Shown: in pieces, positions 1 to 10,389 of the stretch | How positions within the stretch are numbered: the first letter of the stretch is position 1 | Layout of the letters: each line of letters opens with the position of its first letter | Program-made: the position numbers and the translations under genes | Source: Lactococcus taiwanensis | Lineage (GTDB): Bacteria; Bacillota; Bacilli; Lactobacillales; Streptococcaceae | Direction: 5' to 3' | Assembly: GCF_014905395.1 (NCBI RefSeq) | Contig: NZ_BNDT01000002.1 | Coordinates: forward strand, 124,001 to 188,000 | Length of the DNA: 64,000 nucleotides | The notes under the pieces: model-generated | Told to the model about the DNA's origin: nothing | What the model saw: only the letters and a program-made list of their open reading frames with translations | Database searches by the model: none

Positions 1-1
1 C

Positions 2-1609
2 ATTTTTATAGTTGTTACTGGAGCTAGTATTAAAAATAGTTGGGATTTTAATTTATTTTTTTCTAGCTTAGTAGAATATTTTGCTCTCTATTTACTGGTA
101 CAACTCTTGCCCTTGAAATGGTCAGTCGCTCGTTATATAACCTCCTTTATTTCTACTCTCCTATTCTTGATTAATCTTGGTGTAGTTGCTTTTTCTGGGA
201 CATTCACTACATATATTATGTGGAATAACTTAGAAAATTTGAGTGCTTTGGGTTCCTCGTTACTACTATATTTATTCGCTATAGTATTGGCTGTTATGAT
301 ATCATTGTTGCCTATTTATAGCTTGCGTTTTAATAATATCGGGAAACTCGTTAGTTTTACTTTCATAGTGCTCATTTATATATTTATGGGCATATTTGGC
401 TCTAAAACTCCATTTTTGGGGTGGAAGGACTTCGTAAAAGAGTACTATGAAGTAGTTAGGCTTACGGTAAATCTTGGGGAAAATAGTAACGACAAGCAAC
501 GGGTATATAAGACTTTTGAAAGATCAAACGTTGAGAACGGTGTTAAAACTAATTTAAATAAACCGAATATAATAATTATTTTTACAGAAGGTTTCAGTTC
601 TGAAATAATGGATGTAAATAATGATTTAGGTTTAAATATTACACCTAATTTAAATCAATTTTCTAAGGAAACACTTAATTTTACTGATTACTTTAATCAT
701 ACGGCAGCAACTTATAGAGGTTTACGAGGTCAGCTTTTTTCTTCACAGCAATATTCTGAAGGGTACGAGAATGGAACGAGTGGTGTAGCTAAAATGTTAC
801 AAACTAATCAAGTATCCCTCCAAAAAATATTGAAAAAACAGGGTTATCAAACGATGATGATTAATCCAGAACCAGAGCAAAAAACTTGGACCACTTATCT
901 CAAACATTTAGGATTTGATCGTATCGTATCAGGCTCTTCTGATAGTCTGACAACGAGTGTAGGTGAAAAGATTTTAGCGGATCAGGAAAATTATAATTTA
1001 CTCTTTAATCAAGCAGTGAAAATGAATTCTATGGAAGATCCTTTTCTACTTGTGGACTATACTTACCAGACACATGTAGGCGTCAGTACGGATATGAAGT
1101 ATGGCGACGGTAAAAATACCTATCTTAATAAGTATTATAATTTGGATGATGCTTTTGGTAAATTTTGGAAGAAAATTAAAGAAAGCGGTTTGGTTAATAA
1201 TACAATGGTTATATTTACATCTGATCATAGTACTTTTCCTGATCCAATTTACAATGCAACATTTAAGACAACAAGGAACTATTTTGCTGCTCCAATACCC
1301 TTGATGATTTATTACCCAGGGGTAGAACCAAGAAATATAAATGTGGGAGGGAAAAATAGTTTATCATTAACTCCTACAGTATTAGATTTACTTGATGATG
1401 AGGAACATTTAAATTATTTTTTGGGTGATTCACTATTTAGTGACACTAAAAATCCATTTCAGTATATTACAGCGATACAAAATAAGCTTTATAATACGCA
1501 GGGCGTAAGTCAAAAGGATACTATGAGAAATGTAGGAATTGAACTGAACAATAAAGCTCTTAAATATAAACTTGAAGAATATTATAAAATCTCATTAAAT
1601 TATCGCTGA
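2..1609 (+). CDS. Membrane-anchored sulfatase-fold protein (LTA synthase-like), 5' truncated by window edge
   Basis: The frame is open from base 2 without a stop, so the gene begins upstream of the window; the TTG at 107 is only an internal candidate start. The N-terminal part holds several hydrophobic segments. The C-terminal part looks like the alkaline-phosphatase/sulfatase fold of LtaS-type phosphoglycerol transferases: an acidic metal ligand in FTEGFSSE, a threonine in the AATYRGLRG stretch as candidate nucleophile, a THVG histidine, and a TSDHS Asp-His pair. It probably transfers or cleaves a phospho-substituent on an extracellular glycan, but the substrate cannot be read from sequence. 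It ends at a strong hairpin and is convergent with the GH25 gene. A second, differently built sulfatase-like gene lies at 58303. Family confidence is good; function is inference. Confidence 0.75.
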   Translation: MFIVVTGASIKNSWDFNLFFSSLVEYFALYLLVQLLPLKWSVARYITSFISTLLFLINLGVVAFSGTFTTYIMWNNLENLSALGSSLLLYLFAIVLAVMISLLPIYSLRFNNIGKLVSFTFIVLIYIFMGIFGSKTPFLGWKDFVKEYYEVVRLTVNLGENSNDKQRVYKTFERSNVENGVKTNLNKPNIIIIFTEGFSSEIMDVNNDLGLNITPNLNQFSKETLNFTDYFNHTAATYRGLRGQLFSSQQYSEGYENGTSGVAKMLQTNQVSLQKILKKQGYQTMMINPEPEQKTWTTYLKHLGFDRIVSGSSDSLTTSVGEKILADQENYNLLFNQAVKMNSMEDPFLLVDYTYQTHVGVSTDMKYGDGKNTYLNKYYNLDDAFGKFWKKIKESGLVNNTMVIFTSDHSTFPDPIYNATFKTTRNYFAAPIPLMIYYPGVEPRNINVGGKNSLSLTPTVLDLLDDEEHLNYFLGDSLFSDTKNPFQYITAIQNKLYNTQGVSQKDTMRNVGIELNNKALKYKLEEYYKISLNYR

Positions 1610-1615
1610 GATAAA

Positions 1616-1640
1616 AAAATATCGGTCGAACCGATATTTT
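1616..1640. terminator. Bidirectional intrinsic terminator
   Basis: An 11-bp inverted repeat around a CGA loop has A-rich and T-rich flanks. It sits between the convergent sulfatase-like and GH25 genes and can serve both strands. Confidence 0.85.
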
Positions 1641-1662
1641 TTTCTAGTGATTTTTGTTCAAG

Positions 1663-2961
1663 TTAATTAGATTTCCATGCCGTGCCTTCATTTCTCCACC
1701 CTAATTTTACAAGTGAATTTTGTTCATAAGAATTTAAAGTGTAGTTATGCATTCCATTGTTAGGATTATAAGCGCGGTGTACAGCTTTAGAACCTCCGCT
1801 GTAGAAGCTAATACCTTCATATCTCCACCCTTTTTTAACAAGTTGATCTTTTTCATAACTACTTGTAGTGTAAAAATGGTAGCCTCCATTTTTATTATAA
1901 AGCCGGTAGACAGGAGCTGTCTTTGCTGTAGAAGAAACCCAACCAACTCCTTCATAGTGCCATCCACTATTTTGTAGAGAAGTTACTTCATAAAAGTTCA
2001 TCGTATAGAAATGCTCACCACTATTAGGGTTGTACATACGATAGACATCATTTGTGGAAGTTGGGTTGAAGATGTTATTATAATCGATAGAAGTATCAAC
2101 GGCGTTAGCTCTCAAATTAGCTGTACCTTGGAAATACATTTGGCTCGTATATTGCCAAGCCCCATATTGAGTATTTTGTAAGTTGCTAGCAGAAGGTTTT
2201 CCATAGAGATATTGAGCCACCCAGAAATTTTTAGCACCCAGAGTAGCAGGTTTCATCGTGCCGTTTTCGGCCCAGTTTTTCGAGGTGTAGTAGCGTACAT
2301 TTTTATATCCAAGCGCTTTAACTTTGTTCGTGAAGTTCTGTGAAGCTTGGGTCCATAATGATGACGACGTACCTGTATACTCAGCATCTTCTATCATTAC
2401 TGTACCAGTACTTAGACCTAAGGATTTTGCCATGTTAACATAGTAAGTTGCTTCCGCTTGGGCTTGGGCGTTAGCGGTGGCTTGGTTGCTCGTGCTCCCA
2501 AAGATCGCAAAGTGATAGGTTGCCACTTTGAGTCCAGCATTTTGTGCCATCTTAATTTGATTTGCCGCATAGGGGTTTTTATAGTAAGTTCCCTCTGTTA
2601 GCTTGACAATAATCGTCTTAACACCTGATGCTTTAAGCGAGTTGAAATCTGCCTGCGTCATCCACGATTGATAACTGGAGACGTCAACGGCATCTCGCCG
2701 CGGAAGTGAAGTATCGTTAGAGCTTAAGTTGGACGGAACGCTTGCTGAAGCTGCAGAAAAAGAACGGGCTTGTGGTGCATTAGAAGTTTCATTTTCTTCT
2801 GTGTTTTGTGCTGATGAGGAGGCTTCCTCTTGCGTCTCTTGCTGAGTATAGTAGCCCATCGGGTGATCGACTTGAGAAACGGTGTCATCTGCGTGTGCGG
2901 GTAAAGCAAAAAGTCCTGTAATAATAAGAAGAGAAAAAAGATAACGTTTTTTTAGTTTCAT
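1663..2961 (-). CDS. Secreted GH25 muramidase with C-terminal DUF5648-like repeats
   Basis: A 432-aa protein with a signal peptide (KKR, hydrophobic core, AHAD) and a Ser/Gln/Glu-rich linker to about residue 85. A glycosyl hydrolase 25 domain follows at about 88-300, showing the VDVSSYQ and IVKLTEGTYY strands with Asp/Glu positions typical of N-acetylmuramidases. The tail (about 308-432) has three copies of a roughly 40-aa repeat, Y-R-x-YN-x-x-x-G-x-H-x-YT ... GW-x-x-EG, seen in secreted lactic acid bacterial hydrolases and likely wall- or carbohydrate-binding. It should cleave MurNAc-GlcNAc bonds in peptidoglycan outside the cell. It is monocistronic, with a weak GA-rich ribosome site upstream. 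It could be an autolysin or a competitor-lysing enzyme; nothing phage-like surrounds it. Confidence 0.88.
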   Translation of the reverse strand: MKLKKRYLFSLLIITGLFALPAHADDTVSQVDHPMGYYTQQETQEEASSSAQNTEENETSNAPQARSFSAASASVPSNLSSNDTSLPRRDAVDVSSYQSWMTQADFNSLKASGVKTIIVKLTEGTYYKNPYAANQIKMAQNAGLKVATYHFAIFGSTSNQATANAQAQAEATYYVNMAKSLGLSTGTVMIEDAEYTGTSSSLWTQASQNFTNKVKALGYKNVRYYTSKNWAENGTMKPATLGAKNFWVAQYLYGKPSASNLQNTQYGAWQYTSQMYFQGTANLRANAVDTSIDYNNIFNPTSTNDVYRMYNPNSGEHFYTMNFYEVTSLQNSGWHYEGVGWVSSTAKTAPVYRLYNKNGGYHFYTTSSYEKDQLVKKGWRYEGISFYSGGSKAVHRAYNPNNGMHNYTLNSYEQNSLVKLGWRNEGTAWKSN

Positions 2962-4837
<1,876 letters not shown>

Positions 4838-4886
4838 GTTTTTTGTAGGGTAAACTACTAGATAAAAATAAGTGTGAATAAAAGAA

Positions 4887-4923
4887 AAAGTGAGTGAACA
4901 GATGGTTCGGCTCACTTTTTTTT
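4887..4923 (+). terminator. guaB terminator
   Basis: AAGTGAG...CTCACTT stem with an inner TGAAC/GTTCG extension, followed by a run of eight T. Confidence 0.8.
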
Positions 4924-4930
4924 ATTAAAG

Positions 4931-4952
4931 TTACTGATAGGGCTGTCAGTAA
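4931..4952. repeat. ACTGAC palindrome, intergenic (one mismatch)
   Basis: TTACTGAT-AGGGCT-GTCAGTAA between guaB and yqeH, with no T-run after it, so it is not simply a terminator. Confidence 0.85.
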
Positions 4953-5004
4953 GAAAATAAAGGGTTTTAAGGCAGAAAATACCCTCAAAATTACTAGCGA
5001 AATG

Positions 5005-5013
5005 TGGTATAAT
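5005..5013 (+). promoter_or_regulatory. Extended -10 promoter of yqeH
   Basis: TG-G-TATAAT ends 7 nt before the ATG at 5021, so transcription would begin at about the start codon. No ribosome site is present. Confidence 0.65.
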
Positions 5014-5020
5014 AAGCAAT

Positions 5021-6139
5021 ATGATTGAAAACGAAAATACGATGGAAGATTTGTACTGTATTGGGTGTGGTGCAAAAATTCAAACTGAGGATAAAAATGC
5101 ACTTGGCTTTTTGCCTGCGGGTGCTTTGAAGAAAAAAATTGAGAACGATGAGGATTTATACTGTCAGCGTTGTTTCCGCTTGCGCCATTATAATGAGATT
5201 GCACCGACAAGTTTGACGGATGCAGATTTTTTGCGTTTACTTAAAGAAATTGGTCAACATGATGCTTTGATTGTCAATGTGGTTGATATTTTTGACTTTA
5301 ATGGCTCTTTGATTCCTAACCTTCATAAATTGACTGGTGGAAATGATTTGCTCATGGTTGCCAATAAACGTGATGTTTTGCCAAAATCACTAAAAGTTGG
5401 GAAATTAACTGCTTGGTTGAGAGAACAAGCAGGCGCGCGGGGGCTTAAACCTAAAGATATTTTAGTGACTTCAGCTCAAAATAAAGATGATGTGGCTGAG
5501 TTGATGGAAGCCATTGAACATTATCGACATGGTCGTGATGTCTATGTGGTTGGTGTCACGAATGTTGGGAAATCAACTTTGATTAATGCGATTATTAAAT
5601 CAGCCTCAGGTTCTGAGGATGTGATTACAACTTCACGTTTCCCTGGGACAACTCTTGATAAGATTGAAATTCCGCTTGATGAAGATTCGGCATTGATTGA
5701 CACACCGGGGATTATTCACCGTGGGCAAATGGCTCATTATTTGGAACCAGAAGATTTGAAATATGTGTCACCGCGTAAAGAAATTAAGCCGAAAACTTAT
5801 CAGCTCAACCCTGAACAAACCTTGTTCTTTGGTGGTTTGACACGTTTTGATTTTATAAGTGGCGAACGTCAAGGAATGACAGCTTATTTTGACAATGAAA
5901 TTAAGGTTCATCGGACGAAACTTGCAGGTGCGACTGAATTTTATGAAAAGCATAAAGGAGAACTTTTGGCTCCTGCTTTGGTTGGTGCCAAATTGGTTCG
6001 TCGTGAGTTTAAAATTACTGACAAGTCGGACATTGTCTTTTCTGGTCTTGGCTGGGTTCGGGTGCCACAAAAAGCAGTTGTTGCCGCTTGGGTGCCAAAA
6101 GGTGTGGATGTAGTTGTGCGTAAGGCTTTGATTGGGTAA
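5021..6139 (+). CDS. yqeH: Ribosome-assembly GTPase YqeH
   Basis: A circularly permuted GTPase needed for 30S subunit assembly. An N-terminal zinc finger (CIGCG near residue 13, CQRC near 48) precedes permuted G motifs: G4 NKRD near 113, G1 GVTNVGKST near 177, G3 DTPG near 226. A C-terminal RNA-binding domain follows; 372 aa fits the family. It heads the conserved Firmicute cluster yqeH-yhbY-nadD-yqeK-rsfS, here with two extra genes inserted. Start: the ATG at 5021 lies 7 nt after an extended -10 and has no Shine-Dalgarno sequence, which suggests leaderless translation. The ATG at 5042 matches the usual family start better by position but also lacks a ribosome site. Confidence 0.95.
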   Translation: MIENENTMEDLYCIGCGAKIQTEDKNALGFLPAGALKKKIENDEDLYCQRCFRLRHYNEIAPTSLTDADFLRLLKEIGQHDALIVNVVDIFDFNGSLIPNLHKLTGGNDLLMVANKRDVLPKSLKVGKLTAWLREQAGARGLKPKDILVTSAQNKDDVAELMEAIEHYRHGRDVYVVGVTNVGKSTLINAIIKSASGSEDVITTSRFPGTTLDKIEIPLDEDSALIDTPGIIHRGQMAHYLEPEDLKYVSPRKEIKPKTYQLNPEQTLFFGGLTRFDFISGERQGMTAYFDNEIKVHRTKLAGATEFYEKHKGELLAPALVGAKLVRREFKITDKSDIVFSGLGWVRVPQKAVVAAWVPKGVDVVVRKALIG

Positions 6140-6177
6140 AACGGTTATCTGGCTAAGAAGAAAAGGGTGGAAGTTTG

Positions 6178-6813
6178 ATGAAAATTGCAGTAATTCAAGC
6201 CAGTACTCAAATTGGTCGAAATGAAGTTTTGTTTGAAGAAACAAAGCGTGCAACGGCACATCTGAATGCAGAAGTTCTTAATTTTGGTGTAAGTGAAAAT
6301 GAAGAAAAATTTTCTTATGTTCAAATTGCACTTTGTGTTGGGCTTTTGCTTAACTCTGGTGCGGTTGATTTCGTTGTAACGGGCTGTTCGTCGGGAAATG
6401 GGATGAACATTGCAGCCAACGCTTTGCCCAATGTGATTTCTGGCTATTTACCAACGCCTACAGATGCTTACCTTTTCGGACGAATTAATCAGGGGAATTG
6501 TGCTTCTTTGCCACTTGGTTTGAATTTTGGTTGGGCGGGCGAAGTGAATCTGAGATTTACTTTAGAGAAATTGTTTGAAGAACCTATGAATGTTGGTTAT
6601 CCAAAAGAATCGGCAGAACGCAAACAAGCGGATGCTCTGAAACTAAAAGAAATCAAAGAATTAGCTCAAACAGATATGATAAGCGTGTTGACAGGCTTGT
6701 CAGTAGAATTTATTCAACCGATTTTAGAAAAAAGTGATTTGCTAGACTATATTTTCAAATATGGAACCAACCCTGAATTGATAGCATTTCTAAAAGCTTT
6801 TAAAAATTACTGA
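6178..6813 (+). CDS. RpiB/LacA/LacB-family sugar-phosphate isomerase-like protein
   Basis: A 211-aa protein whose N-terminal 150 residues follow the RpiB/LacAB fold: KIAVIQAS at the start and VTGCSSGNGMNIAANA, where the family carries its catalytic Cys. The family interconverts aldose and ketose phosphates (ribose-5-P or galactose-6-P). The extra C-terminal 60 residues make it longer than classical RpiB (about 150 aa), so the substrate is uncertain. ATG at 6178 is preferred over TTG at 6175 because GGGTGG lies 7-12 nt upstream. It follows yqeH by 38 bp, probably in one transcript. The TGA stop is part of an ACTGAC palindrome, and another copy lies inside the gene. Confidence 0.8.
   Translation: MKIAVIQASTQIGRNEVLFEETKRATAHLNAEVLNFGVSENEEKFSYVQIALCVGLLLNSGAVDFVVTGCSSGNGMNIAANALPNVISGYLPTPTDAYLFGRINQGNCASLPLGLNFGWAGEVNLRFTLEKLFEEPMNVGYPKESAERKQADALKLKEIKELAQTDMISVLTGLSVEFIQPILEKSDLLDYIFKYGTNPELIAFLKAFKNY
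6685..6706. repeat. ACTGAC palindrome inside the RpiB-like gene (one mismatch)
   Basis: GTGTTGAC-AGGCTT-GTCAGTAG, read as LTGLSV in the protein. Confidence 0.75.
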
Positions 6814-6828
6814 CAGCTCTATCAGTAA
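6807..6828. repeat. ACTGAC palindrome overlapping a stop codon (one mismatch)
   Basis: TTACTGAC-AGCTCT-ATCAGTAA; its TGA at 6811-6813 is the stop codon of the RpiB-like gene. Confidence 0.85.
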
Positions 6829-6946
6829 ATGCTCAAGTCAAAAGGATTGTGACAACTCAATAAATAAATGAGCAGAGTTTGGCTCCATAACAATTTTAGT
6901 CTAAACTCAGCTGACAAAAATAAAAAAGGAAAATTTTACTAAAAAT

Positions 6947-8191
6947 TTGATAGATTTAGAAGAAAAACAAGAAAGAGTTCTCCTTGCTGGAGTGGAAACA
7001 GCTGAAAATTTTCAGGCTTTTGAGTCATCAATGATTGAACTTGCTGAACTGACAAAAACAGCTGGCGGCTTGGTTATTGACCAATTCACTCAAAAAAGAG
7101 AACGTCCAGATAGTCGGACAATGATTGGTTCTGGAAAATTAGAACAAATACGTTGGGCGATTGAAGTGGGTGAAATTGATACGGTTATTTTCAATGATCG
7201 CTTATCACCAAGGCAAAATGTCAATTTAGAAGAAGCTTTGGGTGTCAAAGTCATCGATAGAATGCAATTGATTTTGGATATTTTTGCGATGCGTGCGCGC
7301 TCGCATGAAGGAATGCTTCAAGTTGAAGAAGCCCAGCTCAATTATCTTTTGCCTCGTTTGGTGGGACAAGGGATTATGCTCAGCCGTCAAGGTGGGGGAA
7401 TTGGTTCTAAAGGGCCAGGTGAAACCAAGCTTGAAACAGATCGACGTTATATTCGCACTCGAATTGAAAACATTGATAAAGCCCTCAAAAAAGTTGAAAA
7501 AACAAGGGAAAATATTCGCCAAAAACGCTCAAAATCAGGAATTTTTCGGATTGGCTTAATTGGTTACACCAATGCCGGGAAATCCAGTATTATGAATGCT
7601 TTAGTTGGGCTTGATAAAGAACAATATGAGCAAAATGAACTTTTTGCGACTTTGGATGCCACAACAAAAGCAGTTAAATTGGTTGAAGACTTTACGGTGT
7701 CACTGACCGATACGGTCGGTTTTATCCAAAACCTGCCAACAGAGCTGATTAAGGCTTTTAAATCAACACTAGAAGAATCAGCTAATGTTGATTTACTGAT
7801 TCATGTTGTGGATGCCAGCAACCCTCATCACGAAATCCATGAACAAACAGTTTTAAAAATCATGGAAGATTTGAAGCTTACCAATATTCCTGTGCTGAAT
7901 GTTTATAATAAGATGGATTTGGTTAAGGAGGATTTTGTGCCTACCTTAGCCCCTGCTGTCCAACTTTCTATCAAATCTGAGGGTGGCGTGCAATGGCTGA
8001 AAACAGCTATTTTGGAAAAAATTCATGACCTTTTTGAACCCTTTGAAATAGAAATGGCTTATGAGAAAGCCTATCAATTACCTGAACTAAGAAAAATTGC
8101 CTTGGTCCAATCCGTAGTTGAAGGGGAAGAAGGGTATCAGATTAAAGGCTTGATTGCACCAGAATTGAGTTGGAAATTGAATGAGTATTAA
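6947..8191 (+). CDS. hflX: GTPase HflX
   Basis: A 414-aa ribosome-associated GTPase that splits stalled or hibernating ribosomes. An N-terminal HflX domain carries the glycine-rich GGGIGSKGPGE segment (near residue 150), then a helical linker. The TRAFAC GTPase domain follows with G1 GYTNAGKS near 205, G3 DTVGF, and G4 NKMD. The start is uncertain. TTG at 6947 is the only start codon near the AAAAGGA at 6921-6930, but its spacing of about 16 nt is long. It lies 133 bp after the RpiB-like gene, a gap holding one ACTGAC palindrome, and precedes yhbY by 27 bp. Its placement within the yqeH-yhbY cluster suits a shared role in ribosome biology. Confidence 0.95.
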   Translation: MIDLEEKQERVLLAGVETAENFQAFESSMIELAELTKTAGGLVIDQFTQKRERPDSRTMIGSGKLEQIRWAIEVGEIDTVIFNDRLSPRQNVNLEEALGVKVIDRMQLILDIFAMRARSHEGMLQVEEAQLNYLLPRLVGQGIMLSRQGGGIGSKGPGETKLETDRRYIRTRIENIDKALKKVEKTRENIRQKRSKSGIFRIGLIGYTNAGKSSIMNALVGLDKEQYEQNELFATLDATTKAVKLVEDFTVSLTDTVGFIQNLPTELIKAFKSTLEESANVDLLIHVVDASNPHHEIHEQTVLKIMEDLKLTNIPVLNVYNKMDLVKEDFVPTLAPAVQLSIKSEGGVQWLKTAILEKIHDLFEPFEIEMAYEKAYQLPELRKIALVQSVVEGEEGYQIKGLIAPELSWKLNEY

Positions 8192-8218
8192 AATTAAAAT
8201 ATAGAACGGAAAACACAA

Positions 8219-8533
8219 ATGGAATTAAATGGAAAACAAAAACGTTACCTTCGTAGCTTAGCAGTTAATATCAAACCAATTGTCCAAATTGGTAAAGGGG
8301 GCTTGTCCAATGAGATTTTGACGAGCATTCGCTCTGCTTGCGATGCACGTGAGTTAATCAAAGTTAATATTTTACAAAACTCGGATGAAACAGCAACAGA
8401 TGTCGCAGAAGCAATTGAAGAAATGGGACTTGATGTGGTGCAGATTATCGGACGTAACGTCATTGTCTTTAAAGTGTCTGAACGCAAAGAAAATCGCAAA
8501 ATCTCAATGGATGTAAAAAACTTGATCAAATAA
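8219..8533 (+). CDS. yhbY: Ribosome assembly RNA-binding protein YhbY
   Basis: A 104-aa protein of the CRS1-YhbY (CRM) domain. The N-terminal KQKRYLRSLA helix and VQIGKGGL loop (GxxG RNA-binding motif) are typical. It binds pre-50S particles during large-subunit assembly. It starts with ATG after a modest GGAAAAC ribosome site and sits between hflX and nadD, as in the conserved Firmicute cluster. Confidence 0.93.
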   Translation: MELNGKQKRYLRSLAVNIKPIVQIGKGGLSNEILTSIRSACDARELIKVNILQNSDETATDVAEAIEEMGLDVVQIIGRNVIVFKVSERKENRKISMDVKNLIK

Positions 8534-8574
8534 CATAAAAGATAAAAATAATCATAAATGGTGTAGGTGAATGA

Positions 8575-9174
8575 ATGGCAATAGATCTTTTGACGCCTTT
8601 TACGAAGGTTAAATTAAAAACAGAAGAAGCGAAAAAACGACGCGCAATCGGTCTTTTTTGGGGGAACTTTAACCCCGTCCATATTGGACACTTGACCATA
8701 GCAGACCAGGTTCGTCAAGCGCTCCATCTTGAAAAAGTCGTTTTTTTGCCAGAGCATAATACAGACGGTCATGTGGCAGCCATGTTAACGGCAGCTCTTG
8801 AAGGTCACCCAGGACTTGAAGTAGATGCTTGTCGCCTCAAAGCAAAAAATAGCGAAGGAATTTATCAGACTGTCCGTGAGCTTCATGAGGAAAACCCTGA
8901 TTGTGATTTTTATTTCATTATTGGGGGAGACATGATTTCAGGCTTGGCGCATTGGGCGCATATAGATGAACTCTTGGAGCTGGTTCAGCTGGTTGGGGTA
9001 CGTCGCCCCCGCTATCGTGCGGGGACATCTTATCCTATTCTCTGGGTGGATGTGCCGATAATGGATATTTCGGGTAATTTAATTCGGGAGCAATTGCATC
9101 AGGGTTATGTCCCCAATTTTTTACTGGCACCAAAAGTTTTAGATTATATTTTGAAAGAAGGCTTGTATGTTTGA
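8575..9174 (+). CDS. nadD: Nicotinate-nucleotide adenylyltransferase
   Basis: NadD adenylates nicotinate mononucleotide to deamido-NAD in NAD synthesis. The 199-aa protein has the nucleotidyltransferase GNFNPVHIGH motif near residue 30 and the C-terminal ISGNLIRE motif (family ISSTxIR). It carries an extra N-terminal stretch of about 25 residues before the Rossmann strand, as in lactic acid bacteria. It overlaps yqeK by 8 bp, implying translational coupling with a phosphohydrolase that is its usual neighbour. Confidence 0.95.
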   Translation: MAIDLLTPFTKVKLKTEEAKKRRAIGLFWGNFNPVHIGHLTIADQVRQALHLEKVVFLPEHNTDGHVAAMLTAALEGHPGLEVDACRLKAKNSEGIYQTVRELHEENPDCDFYFIIGGDMISGLAHWAHIDELLELVQLVGVRRPRYRAGTSYPILWVDVPIMDISGNLIREQLHQGYVPNFLLAPKVLDYILKEGLYV

Positions 9175-9757
9175 GTTTTATCCGGAAGTGAATTTGTCAC
9201 GTGAAGAGTTGTTAAAGCAAATAGCTGCTGCTGTGAAACCTTCGCGTTTTCAGCACATGCTTGGTGTGGAAAAGGCTGCGATTGCTTTAGCTAAAAAATA
9301 CGGGGTTGATCCACATAAGGCAAGTTTGGCTGGGCTTTTACATGATTACTGCAAAGAAGTGGACGATGAAACATTCCTTGCTTTGATTGATAAGTACGAC
9401 TTAGATACAGATCTGAAAAACTGGGATAATAATATCTGGCATGGAAAAGTTGGCATTTACAAAATGATGGAAGACTTTGGTCTAAAAGATCCTGAAATTT
9501 TGCGAGCAATCGAGATTCACACGGTCGGAGATCGTGTCATGTCACCACTTGCTAAAGTGTTGTATGTAGCTGATTACATTGAAGAAGGTCGTGTTTTTCC
9601 AGGGGTGATCGAAGCTCGAGCTGTTGCTAAGCAAGATTTGAATCAAGCGGTGGCTTTTGAAACGATGCGACTTGTTAACTATCTGGCGGAGCAACGTTTG
9701 ACAATCTATCCGCAAACGTTGGAAGCTTACAATACTTTTATTGGTTATTTGAGGTAA
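9167..9757 (+). CDS. yqeK: HD-domain nucleotide phosphohydrolase YqeK
   Basis: A 196-aa HD-superfamily protein: KPSRFQHMLGVE, the LLHDYCKE metal-binding HD, then EIHTVGD and YVADYIEEGR. The family has been shown to hydrolyse diadenosine tetraphosphate symmetrically to ADP. It overlaps nadD and sits in the standard nadD-yqeK-rsfS order, though here a GNAT gene separates it from rsfS. Confidence 0.93.
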   Translation: MFEFYPEVNLSREELLKQIAAAVKPSRFQHMLGVEKAAIALAKKYGVDPHKASLAGLLHDYCKEVDDETFLALIDKYDLDTDLKNWDNNIWHGKVGIYKMMEDFGLKDPEILRAIEIHTVGDRVMSPLAKVLYVADYIEEGRVFPGVIEARAVAKQDLNQAVAFETMRLVNYLAEQRLTIYPQTLEAYNTFIGYLR

Positions 9758-9760
9758 TTT

Positions 9761-9782
9761 TTGCTGATCGCTTGGTCAGTAA
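9761..9782. repeat. ACTGAC palindrome, intergenic (one core mismatch)
   Basis: TTGCTGAT-CGCTTG-GTCAGTAA, ending just before the AAGGAG ribosome site of the GNAT gene. Confidence 0.75.
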
Positions 9783-9797
9783 GAAGGAGATATCAGG

Positions 9798-10223
9798 ATG
9801 ATTAGACGAGCAAAGCAATCTGATAGTGCGGCAATTACCGCTTTGTCAGCCGTATTAGGTTATGTTATCAGTGAAGCAGATGTGATCAAAAATCTTACAC
9901 GACTGTTGCCAGATCGCTCCCATGAATTTTTCGTGTATGAAAAGGAAAATCAAGTTTTAGGATTTATCGAAGCGGAAACCTATGAGGCGGTGTACTCACC
10001 GGAAGTGATGTTAAATGTTTTAGGACTTGTGGTGAGCGAAGCCGTGCAAGGACAAGGGATTGGCGGGCATTTGTTGCAAGCACTTGAAGAACGGGCGCGC
10101 GAGCGAAACATTCAGGCAATCCGCTTAAACTCAGGTGTACAACGCCATGCGGCCCACCATTTTTACGAGCAGCACGGTTACACCAGCAATCATTCACAAA
10201 AGCGTTTCATAAAGATGCTCTAA
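9798..10223 (+). CDS. GNAT-family N-acetyltransferase
   Basis: A 141-aa acetyltransferase: N-terminal MIRRAKQSD strand and the acetyl-CoA loop VVSEAVQGQGIGGHLL (Q-x-x-G-x-G) near residue 82. The C-terminal NSGVQRHAAHHFYEQHGY segment is typical of small-molecule GNATs. The substrate is unknown. It has a good AAGGAG ribosome site and interrupts the conserved yqeK-rsfS pair, so it is probably a later insertion into the cluster. Confidence 0.85.
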   Translation: MIRRAKQSDSAAITALSAVLGYVISEADVIKNLTRLLPDRSHEFFVYEKENQVLGFIEAETYEAVYSPEVMLNVLGLVVSEAVQGQGIGGHLLQALEERARERNIQAIRLNSGVQRHAAHHFYEQHGYTSNHSQKRFIKML

Positions 10224-10261
10224 AAAAGTGCAGGCTATTTTTGGTTGCTTGGTTTTTTTAT

Positions 10262-10389
10262 GTTAAAATAAGAGGTCTAGGTCTGACACACCCTTGCGAG
10301 GTGGGTGGATTTAGTGGAAAAGAAAAGCAAGTCGCTTCGGGCGACAGTGTAGAAATAAAATGAGGCTCGTAAAGGGCTTGGAGGAAAAT
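10262..10389 (+). promoter_or_regulatory. Promoter and structured leader of rsfS
   Basis: An extended -10 (TG-T-TAAAAT, 10262-10269) is followed by a GC-richer leader of about 115 nt. It has a CACC/GGTG hairpin (10289-10303) and a GTCGC-TTCGG-GCGAC hairpin (10331-10345). The leader ends in a strong GGAGGA ribosome site at 10380-10385. I do not recognise the RNA family. Confidence 0.5.

Noticed and set aside
10276-10310. Possible preQ1-like riboswitch in the rsfS leader (AGAGG...CACACCC)
   Set aside because: The first stem does not pair properly and the A-rich tail of the preQ1-I motif is missing.
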